Positions 1 to 7,445 of a stretch of DNA of 58,378 nt are shown here, piece by piece. The stretch comes from Paenalicyclobacillus cellulosilyticus (GTDB taxonomy: Bacteria; Bacillota; Bacilli; Alicyclobacillales; Alicyclobacillaceae): positions 1 through 58,378 of the forward strand of contig NZ_BMOY01000015.1 of the NCBI RefSeq assembly GCF_014647315.1. The letters run 5' to 3'. Made by a program: the position numbers and the translations under genes. Below the pieces are notes generated by a model. The model searched no databases, was not told the origin of the DNA, and saw nothing but the letters and a program-made list of their open reading frames with translations. Position 1 is the first letter of the stretch. Each line of letters begins with the position of its first letter.

Positions 1-466
1 CTTCGCAAGGGCACGACGTCTCGAATTGACGCGCAGCCGCCCCTACAAAAAGAACGACAACGCACACGTGGAGCAGAAAAACCGTGTCCTTGTGCGCGAG
101 ATCGTCGGCTATGAGCGATACGACACACCTGAGCACGTGCAATGGCTCAACACGGTGTATGCGTGGCTGGATGTCTACGCCAACGCGTGCCTCCCGACGC
201 GCAAGACGGTCCACAAACAACGGCAGGGAAGCAAAGTCCGCAAGACATTTGACGCAGCCCGCACACCCCTGCAACGACTGCTGGAGAGCGGTGTGTTGGA
301 TGGGCCTGCCAAGCAAGTGTGGACGGAGTGGGCGGCCAGCCTCAATCCGCTGTCCATTCATCGCCAACTGGAAACGCTGTTGAGGCTCGGACCGGATGGG
401 TTATCCACAGCGACGCCGCCCCAACCGGCTCCTGAACTGCCCAAAGTGGAGGGTCAAATAGTTTGA
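1..466 (+). CDS. IS transposase, C-terminal part (5' end off the window)
   Basis: The frame is open from the first bases of the window, so this is the 3' part of a larger gene. The visible part of about 155 residues has the look of the end of a DDE integrase-type catalytic core: the segment KKNDNAHVEQKN carries the last catalytic glutamate, followed by a VGYERYDT region and a basic tail. The protein would catalyse cut-and-paste or copy movement of the element. Two related repeats follow the stop codon (465-520), as expected for the right end of an insertion sequence. It is the only plus-strand gene in the left 15 kb and the only mobile-element gene seen. The exact IS family could not be assigned. 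Confidence 0.8.
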   Translation, partial: FARARRLELTRSRPYKKNDNAHVEQKNRVLVREIVGYERYDTPEHVQWLNTVYAWLDVYANACLPTRKTVHKQRQGSKVRKTFDAARTPLQRLLESGVLDGPAKQVWTEWAASLNPLSIHRQLETLLRLGPDGLSTATPPQPAPELPKVEGQIV

Positions 467-520
467 TTTTCATATGAGTGATCCACTTCCCCTTGGGTTA
501 GATTTTTTCGTGAGTTGACA
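465..520. repeat. Repeated motif at the IS right end
   Basis: Two related copies, 465-483 and 501-520, share GATTTT followed a few bases later by GAGT and a TGA/GA trinucleotide. They lie directly after the transposase stop codon and probably are transposase-binding repeats at the element terminus, which I place near position 519. The boundary is inferred, because no target duplication can be checked without the other end. Confidence 0.5.
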
Positions 521-752
521 CGGGCACCCGCCCCCCTTCCGCCTGCAGCCGCTCCGGCTGCAGGTTTGCCGCAAAGCCGCAGACCGGACAGCGCCCTGTG
601 CGCCATGCCTGCCGGCGCAGGATGAGGGGCGTCATCACCGCTGCCTTCCCCCACCCTTCCCGCCGCCCTGCCCTGCGGCCCGCGCGATATCCCAACAAGG
701 CGGACGCCAGGCACAGGATGCACACCCATACCCCTAGATGGAACAGCGTCAT
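498..752 (-). CDS. Small membrane-anchored protein, C-terminus made by IS sequence
   Basis: This 84-residue protein begins with a hydrophobic segment (about residues 4-22), continues with an Arg-rich stretch, and contains one CPVC pair near residue 55. Its ATG overlaps the stop codon of the upstream membrane-protein gene (ATGA), which supports translation coupling and a real gene. The last codons, encoding roughly VSTHEKI, lie inside the terminal repeat of the insertion sequence, so the original C-terminus has probably been replaced or cut off. A single Cys pair would be half of a zinc-ribbon, consistent with loss of the second half. Function unknown. Confidence 0.55.
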   Translation of the reverse strand: MTLFHLGVWVCILCLASALLGYRAGRRAGRREGWGKAAVMTPLILRRQAWRTGRCPVCGFAANLQPERLQAEGGRVPVSTHEKI

Positions 753-1369
753 CCAACGCTCACCCCGTCGTCGTTCGGCACGTGCCGCCGGCAGGTGGTG
801 GTCCATTCCGCCGCCGCGTACAACAACACCGCGGCGACGAACGCGATCGCGGTATCCATGCCGTCGCACAACACCGCGATGCACAGCGCAATCAGCATGA
901 GCATCAGCGTCTCCACCGTTCCGATGCGCACCGCCAGGTTCCGTTGCCCGGACTGTTTATCCGGCAGGCGGTCCATGAAATCGTCCAGCCAGTCGATCAC
1001 GGCCATCATCGCGACTCCCCACAGCGCGGACCGCCACCCTGCGAGCAGCACGCTTGTCATGAATGCGAGCGCCATTTCGACGTACGCGGGCACGCGCGTC
1101 GGCATCCGTTCCGCAAATTGACTCAACATACCGACCGCGTAACTCCCGAAAAACAGCGACACCGCCAAGGTACGGTCGAGCGAGCACCCTATCAGCGCCA
1201 GGACCAGCGCATACGGCAGCGTCGCCCGTCCCCATCTGGCGGCGAGCGTCCGCTTCCCGAGGCATAGATCGAATTCTGCGTCCAAGTAGTCGTCCATCAG
1301 CTTGACCGCCGCACCGACCGCCACCATCGCTGCCAGCCGGATGAACACGTCATGCCAGCCGCCAAACAT
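749..1369 (-). CDS. Polytopic membrane protein with Asp-rich motifs
   Basis: A 206-residue protein with about six hydrophobic segments. It carries two acidic motifs at membrane edges, KLMDDYLDAEFD near residue 23 and VIDWLDDFMD about 100 residues later. This layout recalls the two Asp-rich motifs of UbiA-type prenyltransferases, but the protein is shorter than that family and the resemblance is only a motif impression. The ATG at 1369 lies within the end of the GTPase gene (20-base overlap), and its stop overlaps the start of the next small gene, so it belongs to the spoVK operon. Function not recognised. Confidence 0.65.
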   Translation of the reverse strand: MFGGWHDVFIRLAAMVAVGAAVKLMDDYLDAEFDLCLGKRTLAARWGRATLPYALVLALIGCSLDRTLAVSLFFGSYAVGMLSQFAERMPTRVPAYVEMALAFMTSVLLAGWRSALWGVAMMAVIDWLDDFMDRLPDKQSGQRNLAVRIGTVETLMLMLIALCIAVLCDGMDTAIAFVAAVLLYAAAEWTTTCRRHVPNDDGVSVG

Positions 1370-1973
1370 GGTCTCTCACCTCACGGAATCCCGTCCCTTG
1401 GCGCGCTGAGATGGGAATCACCTTGCCTTTCGGATAACGGTGCGCCAAGAACTGGTGGCCGTACCGGGCGGCAGGCAGGTCCATCTTGTTGGCCAGCAGC
1501 AGATATGCCCCGCGGTGCAACCCAAGTTGGACGAGTTGATCGTCGAGCGCAGACCACGCCGCATGTTCCCCTTCCGCCAAGGCGCGCCCGAGCGCGTCCG
1601 CATCGACCACGTGCAAGATGACTTGCGCCGTGAGCATCGCTTCGAGCGTTTTCGCCATGGCGTCCCGCAGCGAGCTGTCCGGGTGGATACCGTCCGCCAG
1701 GCCGGTGGTGTCGGTCAAAAGAAAGGATGGTTTCGACTTCCCGCGCGGCACCTCCACCTGGATGGATTGGAGTTGACGCGTGGTGTGGGCATGGGGGGCC
1801 GACAACCAACGTTCTGCCTCCAACAACGACATACGGCGCCGGTCTTTGCGTCCGTCGGTGCGTTCCACCAGCCAGGTCAACTCGTGCAGGCCAAGGAAAC
1901 GGGCGAAACGGATGCAGAACAACGTCTTGCCGGCGCCCGTCCGCCCGACGACAATGTGCCGGTTCACATCCAT
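1350..1973 (-). CDS. Small P-loop GTPase downstream of spoVK
   Basis: A 207-residue protein with the G motifs in order: P-loop GRTGAGKT at residues 10-17, DTTG (G3) near residue 90, NKMD (G4) near 160 and SARQGTG (G5) near 190. It is therefore a TRAFAC-type GTPase, but without extra domains that would name the subfamily. The ATG at 1973 follows GGAGGA closely, and the spoVK stop lies inside the first codons (10-base overlap), which indicates translational coupling. In B. subtilis spoVK is followed by hflX; this protein is much shorter than HflX and is not it. The location suggests a sporulation-related role, by inference only. Confidence 0.75.
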   Translation of the reverse strand: MDVNRHIVVGRTGAGKTLFCIRFARFLGLHELTWLVERTDGRKDRRRMSLLEAERWLSAPHAHTTRQLQSIQVEVPRGKSKPSFLLTDTTGLADGIHPDSSLRDAMAKTLEAMLTAQVILHVVDADALGRALAEGEHAAWSALDDQLVQLGLHRGAYLLLANKMDLPAARYGHQFLAHRYPKGKVIPISARQGTGFREVRDHVWRLA

Positions 1974-2941
1974 TCCTCCTCCCCCCATTGGAAATCCTCC
2001 GGTTTCAACGTCATCATCTGTTCGCGGGAGAGGACGGGTGCATCGAACAGGCGCAGCGCATGGCGCCGCATCGCCCGTTCCAAGGTGTTGCGCACCCAGC
2101 GGGCGTTGCTGAACCCGGAGCACAGGTGCGGTACACGGCGGATGCGCATCAGCTGCTGGCGGATCTTCGCTTCTGCCTCCGGGGTGATCTGGTATTGCCG
2201 TGCTTGTGCCATCTGGCGCGCGATGCAGATCAGCATCTCGTCGTCGTAGTCCGGAAACGTGAGCTGGATGGGAAACCGGCTCGGCAGCCCCGGATTCGTC
2301 GCCAGAAATGCATCCATCTCTCGCGCATATCCAGCGAGAATCACGATAAACTGCTCCCGGTAGTCCTCCATCCCTTTCACCAAGCAGTCGATGGCCTCGC
2401 GTCCAAAGTCCTTCTCGCCGCCGCGGGCCAGGGAGTACGCCTCGTCGATGAACAACACGCCCCCCAACGCCCGTTTGATCTGTTCGCGCGTCTTCTGGGC
2501 GGTGTGACCGATGTACTCCCCCACCAGATCGGCGCGCTCCACCTCGACCAGATGGCCTTTCGCCAACAGGCCGCACTCGTGAAACATCCGCGCCAAGATG
2601 CGCGCCACCGTCGTCTTCCCGGTTCCTGGATTGCCTTTGAACACCATGTGCAGCGCCATCGGGTCGGCCCGCAAATGCAGTTGGGCGCGCCGCCGCTGCA
2701 TGTAGAGGTACGCGAAGACCTCGCGCACGATGGCTTTCACTTCCTGCAGGCCGACCAATTGGTCGAGCTCGCGGAGCGCGGCCAGGAGGCGCTCTTTGCT
2801 GATGCCAAGTTCGCCATCCCCAGGCGCCGGTGGGTGTGTTGGATAGGTGAGCATGTGCAGAGCATCCGTCAACGCGATCTCGCCCGCCCGGTACTGGGAG
2901 ATCACCTGTTGATGGGCGAGGTGGGGTTGCAGGAACGGCAC
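1964..2941 (-). CDS. spoVK: Stage V sporulation protein K, AAA+ ATPase
   Basis: A CbbX-type AAA+ ATPase of 325 residues. Walker A GNPGTGKT is at about residues 103-110 and Walker B LFIDEA at about 163-168, followed by sensor and arginine-finger regions (LPSRFPI, SNARWVRNTLE). SpoVK is a mother-cell protein needed for late spore maturation. I chose the GTG at 2941 because GGAGGTGA lies six bases upstream; an ATG at 2995 would add 18 residues but has no ribosome-binding site. It is the first gene of a coupled group with the GTPase, a membrane protein and a small protein. The spoVAF stop is 120 bases upstream. Confidence 0.9.
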   Translation of the reverse strand: MPFLQPHLAHQQVISQYRAGEIALTDALHMLTYPTHPPAPGDGELGISKERLLAALRELDQLVGLQEVKAIVREVFAYLYMQRRRAQLHLRADPMALHMVFKGNPGTGKTTVARILARMFHECGLLAKGHLVEVERADLVGEYIGHTAQKTREQIKRALGGVLFIDEAYSLARGGEKDFGREAIDCLVKGMEDYREQFIVILAGYAREMDAFLATNPGLPSRFPIQLTFPDYDDEMLICIARQMAQARQYQITPEAEAKIRQQLMRIRRVPHLCSGFSNARWVRNTLERAMRRHALRLFDAPVLSREQMMTLKPEDFQWGEEEWM

Positions 2942-3061
2942 GCTCGTCACCTCCGGCCGAAGCGATACGTGGGCACCCCCGGCAGGGCAGTGCATGATAC
3001 CCTATGCACCGCTTCTCGCCTGGGTGATCGCCCATGCCGGAGGACGTGCGCAGGATACGGG

Positions 3062-4579
3062 TCAGTCTTTGCAACGGCGCGCCCGCCGCAGAACCTCAGG
3101 GATCCCGTGCAAATCGGAGGTCGGCACGCGCAGCAGGATGTCGCGCAGGCCGTTGCGCCAGCGAAACGGGATGAGCGGCCACAGGTACGGGACGCCGAAC
3201 GACCTGGTCGAAAGGAGCAACACCAGCCAACTGAGCAAGGCGATGAACAAGCCCCATCTGCCGAGCGCCGCCGTCCACAGGATCACCCACAGGCGCGCCA
3301 TTTGATTGGCCGACCCGAGCTCATACGACGACGTGGCGTACTGAGCCAGCATCACGACGCCCATGTAGACCAGTACCTCCTCCTGGACCAGGTGGATCTT
3401 GGCGGCAAACTGGCCGAGGAGCAGCCCGGCGACGATGCTGACCGATGACGAGATGGCGTCCGGGGTGTTCAGGACCGCAATGCGGAGCATGTCGAGCGCC
3501 ACCTCCGCGATGACGAGCTCGACCCAGAGCGGCAGCGGATCGGAACGGTTGGCGATAAAAAACGACATCCACCTCGGCATCAACTCCGGATGGGCGTTGA
3601 CGACGAGGAACACCCCGGGCAGGAAGATGCTGCCGATGACGCTGAACAGGATGACCCAACGCATGTACGTGCCGACGAGAGGATAAGAATGGTACTCCTG
3701 CGGGTGATGCAGGTGTTGAAAGAACGTCGCCGGTGCGATGATCACCTGTGCCGTGGTATCGACGACAATCACGACATGGCCTTCCAAGAGGGCGGTCACC
3801 GCGACGTCCGGACGTTCGGTGTAGCGCACGATAGGATACGGGTTCCAGCGAACCTTGCCGATGAGGTCGGTCACCTGCTGCTCACCGAAAACGAGGCTGT
3901 CGGTTTCCACGGTTTGCAACTTCTCGCGAACCTTTGCGACCAGTCTCTCGTCTGCCACGTCCTCGAGATAGACGAGCGACACGTCGGTCTGAGAACGGCG
4001 CCCAAGTTGCATCAATTCGACGCGCAGCCTCGGGTCGCGCAGGCGGCGGCGGATGAGCGCCGTATTCATCAACATGGTTTCGGTGAAGCTGTCGTAGTTG
4101 CCGCGGATGACGTGTTCGACCCGCGGCGTATCGATGCTGCGCATGGGATAGATGCGGGTGTCGATCATGAGGGCTTGGTCGAACCCATCCATGAACACAA
4201 TCATCGGCCCGGAAAGGATGAAGCGCACAGCGTCGCGCATCCGCGGGACGGTCTGCACCTGGACGAACGCCACGTGCGTGTTCAGATGCGCCACCAGATC
4301 CTCCAAGGTATAGGGCTGGCCGTGCCGTGCCTCGATGAAAGACTTGACCTGGGCGTGCACGTCCTCCAGTACGAGCACCATGTTCATGGTCAGGAAGAAC
4401 CCGTTGGTCACGTACGTCATCATACGCACGCCGGCAAACGCGAACGGCTTCGCGATGATGTCCCAACTCTTCCCGACGCCAATCCATTCGTCGATGAAGC
4501 GGACGTTTTCATCGAGACTGGATGAGATCGGTCTGTCTTCCACCTGCTGCACAACATCCTGCACCGGTCTCTCCGGCAT
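3062..4579 (-). CDS. spoVAF: Stage V sporulation protein AF (GerA family)
   Basis: A 505-residue protein of the GerABKA family. The N-terminal half is soluble and has family signatures FDQALMIDTR, NTALIRRRLRD and RYTERPDVAV; the C-terminal half has about five membrane segments and the blocks YATSSYELGSANQ and VPYLWPLIPF, which match SpoVAF better than true germinant-receptor A subunits. In B. subtilis SpoVAF is made in the forespore and sits in the spore inner membrane, where it supports germination. Here it stands alone between the tRNA cluster and spoVK, without the spoVA genes normally beside it. The ATG at 4579 follows GGGAGGTG. Confidence 0.85.
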   Translation of the reverse strand: MPERPVQDVVQQVEDRPISSSLDENVRFIDEWIGVGKSWDIIAKPFAFAGVRMMTYVTNGFFLTMNMVLVLEDVHAQVKSFIEARHGQPYTLEDLVAHLNTHVAFVQVQTVPRMRDAVRFILSGPMIVFMDGFDQALMIDTRIYPMRSIDTPRVEHVIRGNYDSFTETMLMNTALIRRRLRDPRLRVELMQLGRRSQTDVSLVYLEDVADERLVAKVREKLQTVETDSLVFGEQQVTDLIGKVRWNPYPIVRYTERPDVAVTALLEGHVVIVVDTTAQVIIAPATFFQHLHHPQEYHSYPLVGTYMRWVILFSVIGSIFLPGVFLVVNAHPELMPRWMSFFIANRSDPLPLWVELVIAEVALDMLRIAVLNTPDAISSSVSIVAGLLLGQFAAKIHLVQEEVLVYMGVVMLAQYATSSYELGSANQMARLWVILWTAALGRWGLFIALLSWLVLLLSTRSFGVPYLWPLIPFRWRNGLRDILLRVPTSDLHGIPEVLRRARRCKD

Positions 4580-4707
4580 GGCGACACCTCCCTGTCAGGC
4601 GGGTTCACGCCGCACCGGCGAACCCACATACTACGATTCCCAGAACAGGTGGCGCCATGCACCCAAAAGAAAGGGGCGGACGTGCAGGGAGGAATGAAGA
4701 GGAGGCA

Positions 4708-4740
4708 TAAAAAAAGAGACCCGTCCGAAACGGATCTCTT
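4708..4740 (-). terminator. Intrinsic terminator of the tRNA operon
   Basis: Read on the minus strand, AGAGATCCGT and ACGGGTCTCT form a ten-base stem with a short TTCGG loop, followed directly by a run of seven T. It lies about 110 bases after the last tRNA gene and before spoVAF, so it closes the tRNA transcript. Confidence 0.85.
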
Positions 4741-4849
4741 CGGAAAAAAGAACATGATCCAAGGGATTGTACGCTGTTTGCCTTCTGAAAAGAAACTTCG
4801 ACTTCGTGAGACGCGGCCAGCACACCACGCCCAACACGTGGCAACGATA

Positions 4850-4943
4850 TGGCGGAGTGAGACGGATTCGAACCGTCGATACGCCTTTTGGGCGTATACT
4901 CGCTTAGCAGGCGAGCGCCTTCGACCTACTCGGCCATCACTCC
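4850..4943 (-). tRNA. tRNA-Ser (GCT)
   Basis: Acceptor stem GGAGTGA/TCACTCC, discriminator G and an encoded CCA. Anticodon GCT sits in the loop of CTCGC/GCGAG, and the long variable arm with a GGGC/GCCT-type hairpin marks a class II serine tRNA. It is the last gene of the twelve-tRNA array. Confidence 0.95.
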
Positions 4944-4949
4944 ACGATG

Positions 4950-5025
4950 TGGTGGGCGGTAACGGACTCGAACCGCTGACCCCCTGCTTGTAAGGCAGGT
5001 GCTCTCCCAACTGAGCTAACCGCCC
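4950..5025 (-). tRNA. tRNA-Val (TAC)
   Basis: A 76-base cloverleaf with acceptor GGGCGGT/ACCGCCC, encoded CCA and anticodon TAC. Only six bases separate it from tRNA-Ser. Confidence 0.95.
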
Positions 5026-5098
5026 GAACGGCTCCTTCGACACTCCCTGCCGCCTGGGGGTCACCGGCCCGGTCCGCGTGCGCTGGGATGATGACGTT

Positions 5099-5174
5099 TG
5101 GAGCTCCCAACCAGGCTCGAACTGGTGACCTCATCCTTACCATGGATGCGCTCTGCCAACTGAGCTATGGGAGC
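5099..5174 (-). tRNA. tRNA-Thr (GGT)
   Basis: Acceptor GCTCCCA/TGGGAGC, encoded CCA, anticodon GGT in the CATCC/GGATG stem. This is one of two threonine tRNAs in the array; the other reads TGT. Confidence 0.95.
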
Positions 5175-5179
5175 ATTAT

Positions 5180-5254
5180 TGGCTCCTCGAGTAGGATTCG
5201 AACCTACGACCCTCCGGTTAACAGCCGGATGCTCTACCGCTGAGCTATCGAGGA
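5180..5254 (-). tRNA. tRNA-Asn (GTT)
   Basis: Acceptor TCCTCGA/TCGAGGA, discriminator G, encoded CCA, anticodon GTT. Confidence 0.95.
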
Positions 5255-5315
5255 ACGCTCACCACACCGAAACGGTTGGACCGCACGGATGAGTCCGAGC
5301 GCCAGCGACCGGGCT

Positions 5316-5390
5316 TGGTGGAGGTAGTCGGATTCGAACCGACGGCCCCCTGCGTGCAAAGCAGGTGCTCTCCCCCTGAGCTATACCCCC
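5316..5390 (-). tRNA. tRNA-Ala (TGC)
   Basis: Acceptor GGGGGTA/TACCTCC with one G-T pair, encoded CCA, anticodon TGC. Confidence 0.95.
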
Positions 5391-5413
5391 GCATCTCTCT
5401 GACAACGCCTCGC

Positions 5414-5490
5414 TGGTCGGAGCAGCGGGATTTGAACCCACGACCTCCTGCTCCCAAGGCAGGCGCGCTACCAAGCTGCGCTATGCTCCG
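5414..5490 (-). tRNA. tRNA-Pro (TGG)
   Basis: Acceptor CGGAGCA/TGCTCCG, encoded CCA. The loop between CCTGC and GCAGG reads CTTGGGA, which places the anticodon as TGG. Confidence 0.95.
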
Positions 5491-5491
5491 A

Positions 5492-5568
5492 TGGTGTGCC
5501 CGGAGAGATTCGAACTCCCGACCTCTTGATTCGTAGTCAAGCACTCTATCCAACTGAGCTACGGGCAC
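5492..5568 (-). tRNA. tRNA-Arg (ACG)
   Basis: Acceptor GTGCCCG/CGGGCAC, encoded CCA, anticodon ACG. Its wobble A is normally deaminated to inosine by TadA. Only one base separates it from tRNA-Pro. Confidence 0.95.
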
Positions 5569-5623
5569 ATCCATTTGCATCCAAGCGCAGAACGCTGAGG
5601 TGTTCACCCAGGGGCGCCTGGAT

Positions 5624-5698
5624 TGGCTGGGGAGGTAGGACTCGAACCTACGCATGACGGAGTCAAAGTCCGTTGCCTTACCGCTTGGCTACTCCCCA
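5624..5698 (-). tRNA. tRNA-Gln (TTG)
   Basis: Acceptor TGGGGAG/CTCCCCA, discriminator G, encoded CCA, anticodon TTG. Confidence 0.95.
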
Positions 5699-5704
5699 AT
5701 CATG

Positions 5705-5780
5705 TGGGGTGAGTAGTGGGAATCGAACCCACGAATGCCGGAGCCACAATCCGGTGCGTTAACCACTTCGCCATACTCAC
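5705..5780 (-). tRNA. tRNA-His (GTG)
   Basis: Acceptor GTGAGTA/TACTCAC with discriminator C and encoded CCA, anticodon GTG. A G lies directly upstream at 5781 and can supply the extra G-1 that pairs with the discriminator C in histidine tRNAs. Confidence 0.95.
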
Positions 5781-5785
5781 CGCGT

Positions 5786-5861
5786 TGGCAGGGGCGGCAG
5801 GATTCGAACCCACGACATGCGGTTTTGGAGACCGCCGTTCTACCAGCTGAACTACGCCCCT
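5786..5861 (-). tRNA. tRNA-Trp (CCA)
   Basis: Acceptor AGGGGCG/CGCCCCT, discriminator G, encoded 3' CCA, anticodon CCA in the GCGGT/ACCGC stem. Confidence 0.95.
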
Positions 5862-5949
5862 GTCTGGCCCATCCCCCGGGCCGCCGCTTCCGCGGAGCCA
5901 TCTCCCCGGTACCTGAGCGGTACCGGGGTGCAAGCATGGCCCAGAATCG

Positions 5950-6034
5950 TGGTGGAGGGGGTAGGATTCGAACCTACGAAGCATTACGCAACGGATTTAC
6001 AGTCCGCCCCAGTTGGCCACTTTGGTACCCCTCC
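5950..6034 (-). tRNA. tRNA-Tyr (GTA)
   Basis: An 85-base class II tRNA with a long variable arm, acceptor GGAGGGG/CCCCTCC, encoded CCA and anticodon GTA. Confidence 0.95.
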
Positions 6035-6041
6035 GCGAACC

Positions 6042-6117
6042 TGGAGCCAGCGACAGGAATCGAACCTGCGACCCACTGATTACAAGTCAGTTGCTCTACC
6101 TGCTGAGCTACGCTGGC
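6042..6117 (-). tRNA. tRNA-Thr (TGT)
   Basis: Acceptor GCCAGCG/CGCTGGC, encoded CCA, anticodon TGT. It is the first gene of the array, starting about 20 bases downstream of the predicted promoter -10 box. Confidence 0.95.
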
Positions 6118-6138
6118 ACCGCATCGGCGACAGCACAT

Positions 6139-6168
6139 AACTTAGCATATGCCTTGGCGATTTGTCAA
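6139..6168 (-). promoter_or_regulatory. Promoter of the tRNA array
   Basis: A perfect -35 TTGACA (6163-6168) is separated by 18 bases from a weaker -10 TAAGTT (6139-6144). It lies between the hfq stop and the first tRNA, pointing into the array. Confidence 0.6.
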
Positions 6169-6186
6169 CGCCCCGGCCGGCGGTTT

Positions 6187-6429
6187 TTACGTTTCCGGTT
6201 CGGGTTCAAAGACAATCGGCACCGTTCGTGACGGGATGAATGTGGAGATGGCGTGTTTGTAGATCATCTGTTGTTTCCCATCCGATTCCAGGAGGACCGT
6301 GAAATTGTCAAACGCCTTGACGACGCCGCGGATTTGAAACCCGTTCACCAGATACACAATCACGGGCACCTTGTCCTTGCGCACCTGGTTGAGAAACGCG
6401 TCCTGGATGTTCACCGACGGTTTGGACAT
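6187..6429 (-). CDS. hfq: RNA-binding protein Hfq
   Basis: An 80-residue Sm-like protein. The Sm1 block with [17 protein letters not shown] and the Sm2 end [13 protein letters not shown] match Hfq, including the YKHA signature of the proximal RNA-binding face. Hfq forms a homohexamer that binds small RNAs and mRNAs; in Bacillales its effect is milder than in enterobacteria. I chose the ATG at 6429 (MSKPSVN) because AGTGGAGG lies eight bases upstream; an earlier ATG at 6444 overlaps that site. It follows miaA by 35 bases, the usual miaA-hfq pairing. Confidence 0.95.
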   Translation of the reverse strand: MSKPSVNIQDAFLNQVRKDKVPVIVYLVNGFQIRGVVKAFDNFTVLLESDGKQQMIYKHAISTFIPSRTVPIVFEPEPET

Positions 6430-6464
6430 GCCTTGTGCCTCCACTCTCGGTCATATTCCAAGTT

Positions 6465-7445
6465 CTATTCGCGGGCGATTCGCTGAATTCCTGCTGTCAT
6501 CTGCCGCGCCTCCGCCAAGATGCGCGCCACGTCTTCCTCAGCCATTCCCCGCACCGGATCGACCTCGAACCAAGTGATGCGGGGGTCCCTGCGAAACCAC
6601 GCAACTTGCCGCTTGACAAACCGTTTGGTCGCCCGCTTGATCTCTGCGACCGCTTCCGCCAGCGTCATCTCTCCCGCCAAGTGGGCCGCCAATTCCTTAT
6701 AACCAATGGCCTGCATCGCGGTCGCATCGCGCGGTACGCCGCTCGCCAACAGACGACGCACCTCTTCCAGCAGACCCTGTGCCATCATCTGGTCGACCCG
6801 CGCTTCCACCCGCGCGTACAAGGCTTCCCGCGGCATCATGAGGCCAAACTGGCGGGCATCGTACCGCCCGCCGCGGATGGCCCACCGGTATCCTGCCGAC
6901 CACTTCTGTCCGCGCAGTTCCGCCACTTCGAGGGCGCGGATGACGCGGCGCACGTCGTGCGGGTGCAACCGGGCCGCCGCGTCGGGATCCACGCGGTGGA
7001 GCGCGGCGTGCAGCGCATACGGGCCATGCTGTTGCGCAAAGCGGCGCCACTTCTCGCGCACCGCGGCGGAACCCGGGCTCGCGGCGAAATCGAGGTCTTC
7101 CACAATGGCGCGGATGTACAAGCCTGTGCCACCGACCACCACCGGCAGTTTTCCCTCCGCATGCAGGCGGGCGATGACCGTATCCGCCAACGTCACCCAC
7201 TCGGCGACGGTGAAGCGCTGACTGGGTTCCACGATGTCGATCAGGTGGTGCGGTACCCCCTGCATCTGTTCGGGTGTCAACTTCGCCGTCCCGATGTCCA
7301 TCCCTTTGTAGACCTGCATCGAGTCAGCGGAAACCACCTCGCCGCCCACCGCTTTGGCGATGCGTACACCGAGATCGCTTTTGCCGGTCGCCGTCGGTCC
7401 GACGATGCACAACACCGGTCCGCGCGTCCCACCGTCCGCCGTCAT
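6465..7445 (-). CDS. miaA: tRNA dimethylallyltransferase MiaA
   Basis: A 326-residue enzyme that transfers dimethylallyl to N6 of A37 in tRNAs reading codons that begin with U. Motifs in order: P-loop GPTATGKS, DSMQVYKGMDIGTAK, HHLIDIVEP, GGTGLYIRA, and the C-terminal KRFVKRQVAWFRRD. The ATG at 7445 overlaps the stop of the upstream methyltransferase gene (ATGA). Its product is the substrate of MiaB, encoded 6 kb upstream in the same direction. Confidence 0.95.
   Translation of the reverse strand: MTADGGTRGPVLCIVGPTATGKSDLGVRIAKAVGGEVVSADSMQVYKGMDIGTAKLTPEQMQGVPHHLIDIVEPSQRFTVAEWVTLADTVIARLHAEGKLPVVVGGTGLYIRAIVEDLDFAASPGSAAVREKWRRFAQQHGPYALHAALHRVDPDAAARLHPHDVRRVIRALEVAELRGQKWSAGYRWAIRGGRYDARQFGLMMPREALYARVEARVDQMMAQGLLEEVRRLLASGVPRDATAMQAIGYKELAAHLAGEMTLAEAVAEIKRATKRFVKRQVAWFRRDPRITWFEVDPVRGMAEEDVARILAEARQMTAGIQRIARE

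Noticed and set aside
1350-3074. A single 574-codon open frame across spoVK and the GTPase
   Set aside because: Only its last 207 codons make sense, as the GTPase. The rest runs out of frame over spoVK and gives an Arg/Pro-rich low-complexity product.
1727-3448. Long plus-strand open frame opposite spoVK and spoVAF
   Set aside because: It is antisense to well-supported genes, has no ribosome site and has the His/Arg-rich composition typical of GC-rich shadow frames.
4850-6120. Short open frames within the tRNA array
   Set aside because: They read across tRNA cloverleafs and are explained by tRNA sequence.
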